Positions 8,843 through 15,387 of a stretch of DNA of 39,377 nucleotides are shown here, in pieces. The position numbers and the translations under genes were made by a program. This stretch comes from Pseudomonadota bacterium (GTDB lineage Bacteria; Myxococcota; Myxococcia; Myxococcales; Myxococcaceae), in contig JAFAFL010000059.1 in NCBI GenBank assembly GCA_023423535.1, forward strand, positions 1 through 39,377, given 5' to 3'. Below the pieces are notes generated by a model. It saw only the letters and a program-made list of their open reading frames with translations. It made no database searches and was not told the DNA's origin. The stretch's first letter is position 1, and each line of letters begins with the position of its first letter.

Positions 8843-8954
8843 GTGTGCCCTCCGCTCTCCGCTGCGTCCTGCGAACGGGTGGGACTCTACGTGCCAAACG
8901 CTCCGTCCGGCGTGCAGTTCCCCCGGCCCCTCCGCTGCGCGCAACCTCCCCTGC

Positions 8955-9440
8955 ATGACCGCCTTCACCCTCACCTCTCCGGCCTTCACCCACGGCGCCG
9001 GCATGCCCGCGCGCTACACCTGCGACGGCGAAGACGTCTCCCCTCCGCTCGAGTGGACCCAGCCGCCGGAGGGCACGCAGAGCCTCGTGCTCATCGTGGA
9101 CGACCCGGACGCGCCGGATCCGGAGCGGCCTCGCACGCGCTGGGTGCACTGGGTGCTCTTCGATCTCCCGCCCTCCAGCCGCTCGCTGCCGGAAGGCGCG
9201 ACGGCGACGGGCGGCAAGGACGGCCTCAACGACTCGGAGCGCGTCGGCTGGAGCGGCCCCTGCCCGCCCATCGGCCGGCACCGCTACGTGTTCCGGCTCT
9301 TCGCGGTGGACCGGCTGCTCAAAGACCTCGTCGGCGCGGCGCCCACCCGCGACGAGGTGCTCCGCCTGATCGCCGGCCACGAGCTCGTCCGCGCGGAGCT
9401 CATCGGCACCTACGAAAGAGCGCGCGTCCGGGACCGCTGA
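8955..9440 (+). CDS. YbhB/YbcL family protein (bacterial PEBP, Raf-kinase-inhibitor-like)
   Basis: This 161-residue cytoplasmic protein belongs to the phosphatidylethanolamine-binding protein superfamily. Typical elements are PARYTCDGEDVSPPLEW near residues 18-34, a DDPDAPDP ligand-pocket segment near 50, WVHWVLFDLP near 67, and GPCPPIGRHRYVFRLFAVD near 101-118. Length equals that of E. coli YbhB (about 158). The physiological role of bacterial members is not established. The ATG at 8955 gives the standard N-terminus (TLTSPAF); the frame is open far upstream, but that part is the reverse of the SDR gene. It is divergent from the SDR with 112 bases between starts and convergent with the esterase downstream. 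Confidence 0.85.
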   Translation: MTAFTLTSPAFTHGAGMPARYTCDGEDVSPPLEWTQPPEGTQSLVLIVDDPDAPDPERPRTRWVHWVLFDLPPSSRSLPEGATATGGKDGLNDSERVGWSGPCPPIGRHRYVFRLFAVDRLLKDLVGAAPTRDEVLRLIAGHELVRAELIGTYERARVRDR

Positions 9441-9460
9441 CCGCCGCCTGGCGAGACCCT

Positions 9461-10147
9461 TCAGCCCAACCCGTGCTCGGCAAGAAACCTGTCGGTCTCG
9501 GCGAAGATGACCGGCAGCGACTCGAGCAATTCGTGCCCGTCGTCCACCTCCACCAGCCGCACGTTGGGCCTTCCCTCGGCGAACTGGCGGGAGACCTCCA
9601 CCGGACAGGTCTCGTCGCCCCTCCCGTGGATGACGAGGCAGGGCGCGCGCACGTCGGGGAACTCGGCGCGTTCGGCGGCGCGGTCCTCGTGCGCCTGTCC
9701 GTCCACCGCCAGCGCGTCGGCAAGGAAGCCCCAGTCCACGCGTGAGGTCGTCCCGGTGGCGTAGTCGTGGGTCTCGAGCCAGCCCTCCTCCTGCCAGCGC
9801 CGCATCGCCTCCTCGCCCAGCCTCCTTCGGAAGTTGGCGGCGACGCGGAAGCCGGGCGCGAGCAGCACCACCGCCTCCACCCGCGTGTCCCTCGCCGCGA
9901 GGTGCGCTGCCGCGAGGCCTCCCAGCGACGACCCGAACACCACCGCCCGGTCGTCCAGCGCGCCGATGGCCCTGCGCGCGGTGTCGATGATCGCCGAGAG
10001 CCGCAGCCGCTCCAGCGAGGGCACGCGCACGTCCAGCCGGCTCAGCGCCAGCCCCCGTCCGGCGAGGTGCCGCTCCATCGCCACGCCCTTCTTCGAGAGG
10101 GGGCCCGAGGCAAAGCCGTGCATATAGAGGTAGCGCCGCATGCTCAT
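9461..10147 (-). CDS. YqiA/YcfP-like alpha/beta-hydrolase esterase
   Basis: This compact 228-residue hydrolase begins RRYLYMHGFASGPLS, the oxyanion-loop signature of the YqiA/YcfP group. The nucleophile is Ser74 in GSSLGG. The acid is in HGRGDETCP near residue 173 and the histidine in DDGHELLE near 203. E. coli YqiA hydrolyses short-chain p-nitrophenyl and palmitoyl-CoA esters; the native substrate here is unknown. The ATG overlaps the exonuclease III stop as ATGA (10147-10144), so the two are translationally coupled. A second in-frame ATG lies two codons later, but the overlap supports the first. It is convergent with the PEBP gene, 20 bases apart. Confidence 0.8.
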   Translation of the reverse strand: MSMRRYLYMHGFASGPLSKKGVAMERHLAGRGLALSRLDVRVPSLERLRLSAIIDTARRAIGALDDRAVVFGSSLGGLAAAHLAARDTRVEAVVLLAPGFRVAANFRRRLGEEAMRRWQEEGWLETHDYATGTTSRVDWGFLADALAVDGQAHEDRAAERAEFPDVRAPCLVIHGRGDETCPVEVSRQFAEGRPNVRLVEVDDGHELLESLPVIFAETDRFLAEHGLG

Positions 10148-10899
10148 GGTCCAAACACCGCCGTCACCGGGCCGTGGTCACTGGTGCCGAACTCCCGGTC
10201 AGAGTCGCAGGACACCGCGCGCTCGGCGAACGAGGGGCTCGCCAGCACGTAGTCGATTCGCCAACCTTGGTTCTTCTGCCGGAAGTTCCGCCACGGCGCC
10301 CACCAGGTGAAGAGCCGGTCGTCCTCGGCGTGGAACTTCCTCAAGAGGTCCACCAGCCCTTCGCCCAGCATCCCCTCGATGAAGGCGCGCTCCTCCGCGG
10401 TGGTGCCCACCTGCCCCGGCTTGCGCATGGTGGGGTGCACGTCCCGCTCCTCCAGCGCCACGTTGAGGTCGCCGCAGAGCAAGAGGCGGGTGCCCTTCGC
10501 GTGCTCCTCCTTCACGAACCCGAGCAGGCCCTCGAGGAAGGTCAGCTTGGCGCCGAAGTCCTTGCCGCCGTTGGGCACGTAGACGCTCGCCACCAGCGCG
10601 TCGCCGAAGCGGACCGCGGCGATCCGGTTCTCGCGGTCGAAGGGCGGGTGGAAGAACGCAGGCCGGCCCTCCACGAGGCTCCGGTGCAGGCTGAGCCCCA
10701 CGCCCGAGTAGCCCTTGTGGCCGTGCCAGAGGCACCAGTAGTCGGACAGCTCGCACAGCCGCTTCGGCACGTCCTCCGGCGAGGCCTTGATCTCCTGCAG
10801 GCAGAGGATGTCCGGGCGCCGTGTCTCGAGCAGCTCCGCGACCTGCGCCTCGCGGGCGCGGATCCCGTTCACGTTCCAGGTGGTGACCTTCAGTGTCAT
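10144..10899 (-). CDS. xth: Exodeoxyribonuclease III (AP endonuclease)
   Basis: This 251-residue member of the endonuclease/exonuclease/phosphatase family acts in base-excision repair at abasic sites. Visible active-site segments are TTWNVNGIRAR (metal-site Asn near residue 9), LQEIK (Glu near 36), GDLNVA (Asp/Asn near 144-146), the lysine- and tryptophan-containing GWRIDYVLAS near 214-223, and the C-terminal SDHGPV. Length is close to that of E. coli XthA (268). The ATG at 10899 begins MTLKVTTWN, the expected N-terminus. Its last codon overlaps the start of the esterase gene in a 4-base ATGA, so the esterase may be expressed with it. The upstream 433-bp region is divergent toward the sigma-factor operon. 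Confidence 0.92.
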   Translation of the reverse strand: MTLKVTTWNVNGIRAREAQVAELLETRRPDILCLQEIKASPEDVPKRLCELSDYWCLWHGHKGYSGVGLSLHRSLVEGRPAFFHPPFDRENRIAAVRFGDALVASVYVPNGGKDFGAKLTFLEGLLGFVKEEHAKGTRLLLCGDLNVALEERDVHPTMRKPGQVGTTAEERAFIEGMLGEGLVDLLRKFHAEDDRLFTWWAPWRNFRQKNQGWRIDYVLASPSFAERAVSCDSDREFGTSDHGPVTAVFGP

Positions 10900-10966
10900 C
10901 GGCCGGCGAACATGACATCCCGAGGCGCGGGCGCGGACGGCAAATGCTCAGCGGGAAAATACGCGC

Positions 10967-11026
10967 GGCGCGTGGGGTCCGCCCCTCGGGGTGCGAGGAC
11001 CGAGGGGTCCGGTGCCCCCACGCGCC
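10967..11026. repeat. Two-part 60-nt inverted repeat
   Basis: Outer arms GGCGCGTGGGG (10967-10977) and CCCCACGCGCC (11016-11026) are 11 bp and perfect. Inside, CCCCTCGG (10982-10989) pairs perfectly with CCGAGGGG (11000-11007) around a 10-base loop. An internal loop separates the stems. It could be a structured 5' leader, a terminator-like barrier or a mobile palindromic element. Confidence 0.6.
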
Positions 11027-11260
11027 ACCACGTGGCTCTGCCTGGGGCTGACATGGCCGGCACGCGGGGGCGTGACTGCTTCGCCCAGCCCCGCGGCCGG
11101 CTCCCCCCCAGCCCGGGAGAGCGTGGCCTCCTAAAATCCCCCCATCCAGCCCCGTCCCCCCACAAGGCCGGGCTTTCCCTGGCTCCTTCCTGCTGGGGAT
11201 CGACGCGCTGCGCGACCCATGCGAAGGTGCCCAATCGATGAGGCGACGGCGTCTTTTTCT

Positions 11261-11298
11261 CCACGACAGAGGGCTGGTGTTTTTTCCTCGTGTCGTGG
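11261..11298 (+). promoter_or_regulatory. Inverted repeat upstream of the ECF sigma gene
   Basis: CCACGACA (11261-11268) and TGTCGTGG (11291-11298) form perfect 8-bp arms around 22 bases that include a T6 tract. The repeat ends 22 bases before the AGGAGG ribosome site (11321-11326). It could be an operator or a 5'-leader hairpin controlling the sigma operon. Confidence 0.45.
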
Positions 11299-11332
11299 GA
11301 AAGCGGCAGCGGTCGCCTTCAGGAGGAACCGT

Positions 11333-11944
11333 TTGTTGAGCCGGGCTTTTCAGGTCGGGGCGGGCGGAGAAGAGAAGCCGGTGGACGTCGAACAGGAGGC
11401 GCTGGCCGCCCTCGATCGCGACGACCGCCGGCAGGCCCTCAACCTCCTGATGAGCCATTACGGAGACGCCGTGTACTCCTTCTGCCGTCGCCACCTCAGG
11501 GACGAGACGCTCGCGGAGGACGTGCACCAGCAGTGCTTCGTGCAGGCCTGGGAGGACCTTCCCCGGTTCTCGCGCCGGTCGTCGCTGAAGACCTGGCTCT
11601 TCTCCATTGCGAATCACCGCTGCATGGACGCGGCCAAGAGCCGCCGGCGGCTGTGGAACCGGATCGAGTCCCCCGCGGTGCTCCCCGAGGCAGAGGACCC
11701 TTCGCCCCGCGCGGAGGAGGTCCTGCAGGGAAACATGGTGGGACGCGCGCTGAACGAGTGCCTGAAGGTGCTCGCGCCGGCGGCGCAGACGGCGGTGACG
11801 CTGCGGTACACCGAAGGCTTCACCTACGAGCAGATGGCGGTCATCTGTGGCGAGAAGGCGGGCACCCTGCAGGCCCGCGTGGCCCGCTCGATGCCGGCCC
11901 TTCGCAATTGTCTCGAAGCACGGGGGGTGCGCGATGACGGCTGA
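11333..11944 (+). CDS. ECF-type RNA polymerase sigma factor
   Basis: This sigma-70-family factor of about 203 residues redirects RNA polymerase to dedicated promoters. Region 2 is visible as HYGDAVYSFCRRHL, LAEDVHQQCFVQAW and LKTWLFSIANHRCMDA (about residues 42-100). Region 4 is RYTEGFTYEQMAVICGEKAGTLQARVARSM (about 160-192). Region 3 is lacking, as in ECF factors. I place the start at TTG 11333 (or TTG 11336) because AGGAGG lies at 11321-11326 at good spacing; upstream in-frame codons have no such site and encode unrelated sequence. The stop overlaps the next gene by 11 bases, the classic sigma/anti-sigma arrangement. It heads a run of six same-strand genes including two CHAT proteases. Confidence 0.88.
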   Translation: MLSRAFQVGAGGEEKPVDVEQEALAALDRDDRRQALNLLMSHYGDAVYSFCRRHLRDETLAEDVHQQCFVQAWEDLPRFSRRSSLKTWLFSIANHRCMDAAKSRRRLWNRIESPAVLPEAEDPSPRAEEVLQGNMVGRALNECLKVLAPAAQTAVTLRYTEGFTYEQMAVICGEKAGTLQARVARSMPALRNCLEARGVRDDG

Positions 11945-12617
11945 GTGCACGCGGTTCGACAGTGAGGGCCTTCTCCAACTGGAGCGCGGAGAGCGGCTCG
12001 AAGAGCACTTCCGCACCTGCCCGGACTGTACGCAGAAGGCGCAGGGCTACGAGGCGCTGCAACGGAACCTCGCGAGGGTGCCGCCCTACAGCCCGCCCGG
12101 GGACTGGCAGGCGAAGGTGTGGGCGGAGGTCAGACGCCGCGAGGACAAGCGCCGGGCGAAGTGGCTCTGGCCGGTGCTCGCGCCGCTGGCGGTGGCGGCG
12201 GCGGGCCTCCTGGTGACGGTGCTCCCCCTCGGCGGGCCTGCGGAGCCGGGGCTGGAACTGACCCTGGCGAAGAGCGGCGAGGTCCTCCGCGGCAAGAGCG
12301 CGCAGCCGGGGGACATCCTCGGGCTGAAGGCGGAGCGGGGCGACTACCAGAGCGCCGAGGTCCGGGTGTACCGGGACGGGGTGCTCGCCTGGCGCTGCGG
12401 GACGGCGGTGGCGGCGCCGGAGTGCACCGTGAGCGATCGGGCCGTGGAGGGAAAGGTGACCCTCATCCCCATCGGCCACTACGAGTCGGTGCTTCTCCTC
12501 TGGAACGGCGGCGGCGAACTGCCGCTGGGCGAGGGCAAGGCCATGACGGCGGACCTCGACGCCGCGGTCCGGCAGGGCGCGAAGGTCGTGCCCGCGGCCC
12601 AGGTGGACGTGTACTGA
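11934..12617 (+). CDS. Membrane anti-sigma factor with zinc-binding (zf-HC2-like) motif
   Basis: This 227-residue single-pass membrane protein has an N-terminal H25-x3-C29-x2-C32 motif, the zinc-binding signature of ZAS/zf-HC2 anti-sigma factors that hold an ECF factor at the membrane. A hydrophobic segment (residues about 77-98, WLWPVLAPLAVAAAGLLV) follows basic residues, predicting an N-in topology. The remaining 130 residues would be extracytoplasmic and form a beta-rich domain with Cys155 and Cys164, possibly a disulfide. The ATG at 11934 lies inside the sigma gene, so the pair is translationally coupled. The C-terminal domain is a natural sensor or cleavage target. Downstream membrane-anchored CHAT proteases are candidates for the releasing protease; that is inference from gene order. 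Confidence 0.82.
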   Translation: MTAECTRFDSEGLLQLERGERLEEHFRTCPDCTQKAQGYEALQRNLARVPPYSPPGDWQAKVWAEVRRREDKRRAKWLWPVLAPLAVAAAGLLVTVLPLGGPAEPGLELTLAKSGEVLRGKSAQPGDILGLKAERGDYQSAEVRVYRDGVLAWRCGTAVAAPECTVSDRAVEGKVTLIPIGHYESVLLLWNGGGELPLGEGKAMTADLDAAVRQGAKVVPAAQVDVY

Positions 12618-12639
12618 ACGGTCGCCTGGAACAGAAGTC

Positions 12640-14844
12640 GTGAAAGTCCGGGTTGCGGCGGCGGTGGCAGGCTTGCTGGGCGTCGCGGCCGCGGCGGCGG
12701 TCTCGGGCGGCCCCCACCTCCTCGCGCAGCTCGACGAGGCCCGCTGTGAGCGCGCGATTCGCGACCGCAAGTTCCCGGAAGCACTGGGGATTTGCACCCG
12801 CGCCCACGCGAAGCGGCCCTCGGGTGAGCTGGCGGCGTCCGTCGCGATGGCGCACCTCGGTACCCGGAACCTCGACGAGGCCTGGCGCTGGGCGGCGCTC
12901 CCGGAGGCCCAGACGGCCATCCGGGGCATGCGGATTCGCGGCTCGCTGCTGAACATGCGCGGGGAGAGCGAACGCGGGCGGGACGAGCTCGAGCGGGCGG
13001 TGACCCAGGCGCTCTCGGCCGGGGACGCGGCGGAGGCGGCGCGGGCGGCGCACACGCTGGCGGGCGTGCACTGGACGGTGGGGCGCTACACCGCGGCCTT
13101 CGACGCGGCGCAGCTGAGCGAGGAGCAGGCGCAGCGGGCCGAGGACGGTCCGGCGCTGGCGCTCGCCCAGTTGGCAAAGGCGGACATCTTCCGGCGGATG
13201 GGGGACGTGCAGCGGGCGGAGGCGCTCTACCGGAAGGCGGTGGAGGCGTCGCGCCCGTGGCCGGCGGATCAGGCCTTCGCGCTGCTGAAGCTGGGCCTGA
13301 CGTTCCTCGAGCAAGACGCCATCGAGCGCGCGCGGGGGCCGCTGGAGGAGGCGCTGGCGCTCGCGGTCGCCACGGAGAACGGCTGGGTCACTCGGGCGGC
13401 GCGGCTGCACCTCACGGAGATCCACGCGCGGAAGGGCGAGGCCGAAGAGGTGGCGCGGCTCGCCGCCGAGCTGGGGCCGGACGGTCACTTCGCCACCGCC
13501 ATCGCCCTGCTCCGCCGGGGCGAGGCGCGCCGGAGCCTGGAGGCCTTCGCGCGGGTGGGCCCGTCCCAGCTGACCGGCGACGAGCCCCAGAAGCTGGAGA
13601 CGCTGCGCGGAGAGGCGCTCCTCCTCGCCGGGGAGCCGGAGGCGGCGGTGGCGGCCTGGCTTCGGGCGGTGGAGATGGTGGAGGCCGCCAGCGCGAGGGC
13701 GCCCGAGCACCAGGGCTGGGTGGTGGCGCGCCGCCGGGCGCCCTACGACCTTCTCTTCGCGCACTTCGCCCGCGCGGGGGAACACGAACGGGCGTGGGAG
13801 ATCCTCTCGCGGTACTCGCTGTCGGAGGCGCTGGCCTTCGAGTCGGGCTCGGCCGCGGACATCCGGCAGCAGCTCACCGAGGCAGAAGCGCTCCGCGCGA
13901 GCTGGTCCTCTACCCTTCTCCCCGCCCCGGGAGCGGAGACGCCTTCCGCCGACGACCGGGAGCTCCTCGTGCTCCACGAAACGCCGGGAACGTTGTGGGT
14001 GGGGATTCGCCGGGACGGGGTCCCGAGGTTCCGGGCGCTGGAGCAGCCGGAGGACTTCGACGATCACGTCCGGGTGCTGCTCGGCGAGCCAGGTGAGCGG
14101 GCCCGGGCGGAGGCGATGGGGGGTGCGATCTGGCGCGCGGCGGAGCTGTCCCCGTCGTCCCGTCCGCTCTTCGTCGCCGCGACCGGGCGGCTCCGCAGGA
14201 TCGCCTTCGCGGCCCTCCGCGCGGACGGGCGGTACTGGGTGGAGCTTCGGCCGGTGGCGCGGCTCGCCAGCCTCGGGGCGACCGCGGTCCGGAGGGAGTG
14301 GGACGGGGGCGCGCTGGTGGTGGGCGATCCGCAGGGAGACCTTCCCCAGGCCGCCGCCGAGGCGCACTGGGTGGCGGCGCGGCTGGGCACGGAGGCGCTC
14401 GTCGGCGAGCGGGCGCGCAAGGACGCGGTGCTGCAGACCCGCGGCAAGGACCTGCTGCACATCGCCTCGCACTCGGAGCTGGGCCTCGAGGGAGGGGGGC
14501 TGACCTTCTCGGACGGCGCGCTGAGCCGTTCGGAGATCCTCAGGCACCGGCCCCACGCGCGGGTGGTGGTCCTCTCCTCGTGCGCGAACGGCGTGGGACG
14601 GGAGGCGGCGGGCTCGGACTCGGTGGCCACCGCCTTCGTGCGGGCGGGGAGCGGCGCGGTGCTCTGGACCCTGCGCAGCGTGGGCGACGATGCGGCGCAG
14701 CGGCTGATGAAGGCGTTCTACGAGAGCGGCGGCGACCGCGATCCGGTGGCGGGCCTGGCAAAGGCCCAGCTGGAGCTGGCGGAGAGCCTGCCGCCGGAGG
14801 TGTGGTCGGCGTTCGGGGTGACGGTCGGCGCCTCGTACGAGTGA
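12640..14844 (+). CDS. TPR-CHAT protease 1
   Basis: This 734-residue protein has an N-terminal hydrophobic segment (residues about 4-22) after Lys2/Arg4, so it is either exported or anchored. Residues about 35-430 are alanine-rich TPR-like helical repeats. The C-terminal third is a CHAT (caspase HetF-associated with TPRs) domain. The predicted catalytic dyad is His611 in LHIASHSE and Cys648 in VVLSSCANG, followed by GREAAGSDSVATAF near residues 653-666, typical of the family. CHAT domains are caspase-like cysteine peptidases; the substrate is unknown. It starts 22 bases after the anti-sigma gene at a GTG without a clear ribosome site, and is followed after 32 bases by a small partner gene. 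It is a close paralogue of the second CHAT protein in the locus. Confidence 0.85.
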   Translation: MKVRVAAAVAGLLGVAAAAAVSGGPHLLAQLDEARCERAIRDRKFPEALGICTRAHAKRPSGELAASVAMAHLGTRNLDEAWRWAALPEAQTAIRGMRIRGSLLNMRGESERGRDELERAVTQALSAGDAAEAARAAHTLAGVHWTVGRYTAAFDAAQLSEEQAQRAEDGPALALAQLAKADIFRRMGDVQRAEALYRKAVEASRPWPADQAFALLKLGLTFLEQDAIERARGPLEEALALAVATENGWVTRAARLHLTEIHARKGEAEEVARLAAELGPDGHFATAIALLRRGEARRSLEAFARVGPSQLTGDEPQKLETLRGEALLLAGEPEAAVAAWLRAVEMVEAASARAPEHQGWVVARRRAPYDLLFAHFARAGEHERAWEILSRYSLSEALAFESGSAADIRQQLTEAEALRASWSSTLLPAPGAETPSADDRELLVLHETPGTLWVGIRRDGVPRFRALEQPEDFDDHVRVLLGEPGERARAEAMGGAIWRAAELSPSSRPLFVAATGRLRRIAFAALRADGRYWVELRPVARLASLGATAVRREWDGGALVVGDPQGDLPQAAAEAHWVAARLGTEALVGERARKDAVLQTRGKDLLHIASHSELGLEGGGLTFSDGALSRSEILRHRPHARVVVLSSCANGVGREAAGSDSVATAFVRAGSGAVLWTLRSVGDDAAQRLMKAFYESGGDRDPVAGLAKAQLELAESLPPEVWSAFGVTVGASYE

Positions 14845-14876
14845 AGTGACGCAGTGCCCCAACAGGAGGAGTCAAG

Positions 14877-15212
14877 GTGGCTGATCCCATTGCCAATCTC
14901 TGCATCGCGTACAACGGGACGTTGAACGTCAAGGCCCTGCCCCGGTCCGGCCCGGCGCGGGACTACTTCTTCCGCTGGTGGAAGGAGCAGCGGCTCCCCG
15001 CTGAGGGACAGAACGGCGTCCAGTCGGTGGACATCCCCGGCGCCCGCGGCACGGTGACCATCCGCCTCGCCATCTACGCGAGCGACCCGGGCGCGAACCC
15101 CGAGATGCCGTTCACCCTGCCCACGCAGATCAGCAGGGAGCTTCAGGTCTCGGTGCTGGGCGAGTACCGGATCACCTCCGCGGGAATCGGGGATCCCTGG
15201 CCGCCGGTCTAG
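14877..15212 (+). CDS. Small CHAT-associated protein 1 (DPWPPV tail)
   Basis: This 111-residue protein matches no family I recognise. It has no signal peptide or membrane segment and is predicted cytoplasmic and beta-rich. It begins with Met-x2-Pro4-x4-Cys9-Ile and ends DPWPPV. The second small protein of the locus shares the same Pro4/Cys9 pattern, a central R-[LV]-A-[IV]-Y segment and a DPWPV end, so the two appear to be diverged homologues. The GTG start at 14877 is chosen because a near-perfect AGGAGG lies seven bases upstream (14864-14869), much stronger than that of the preceding protease. It is 32 bases downstream of CHAT protease 1, and I infer that it is that protease's substrate, activator or adaptor. 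Confidence 0.75.
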   Translation: MADPIANLCIAYNGTLNVKALPRSGPARDYFFRWWKEQRLPAEGQNGVQSVDIPGARGTVTIRLAIYASDPGANPEMPFTLPTQISRELQVSVLGEYRITSAGIGDPWPPV

Positions 15213-15318
15213 GCCCCTGACGCACCGCGACGCGGAACGCTCGGCCGTGGGGTATCCCCTCGGATTCCCTGGGGTTCCACCGGGGTGTAGTGGACGGTAG
15301 CCGACACTTCGGCCTAGA

Positions 15319-15328
15319 ACCGGCCGGT
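15319..15328. promoter_or_regulatory. 10-bp palindrome upstream of the second CHAT cassette
   Basis: ACCGGCCGGT is a perfect palindrome in the 175-bp gap between small protein 1 and CHAT protease 2, 59 bases before the protease start. A GGGG-TAT-CCCC hairpin lies at 15249-15259 in the same gap, and GGAAC, the typical -35 core of ECF promoters, occurs at 15234-15238. A separate promoter for the second cassette is possible, but a matching -10 is not convincing. Confidence 0.3.
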
Positions 15329-15387
15329 CATGTCGCGGCTGGGCTTTGCGCCTCTCTCCTCTGTCGGCCGCTCTGGCGGTGTGGGCC

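Larger units (their letters stand above)
10900..11332. other. 433-bp divergent intergenic region with two inverted repeats
   Basis: No gene is seen between the exonuclease III start and the sigma-factor start. The region holds a two-part hairpin (10967-11026), a CCACGTGG palindrome (11028-11035), C-rich and T-rich tracts, and an inverted repeat (11261-11298) near the sigma-factor ribosome site. No clear ECF-type GGAAC -35 element is found apart from the one overlapping the ribosome site. Confidence 0.6.

Noticed and set aside
15346..15387. Upstream start of CHAT protease 2 at 15346
   Set aside because: The first codons have no ribosome site and no counterpart in the paralogue; the ATG at 15388 aligns better with the shared N-terminal layout.
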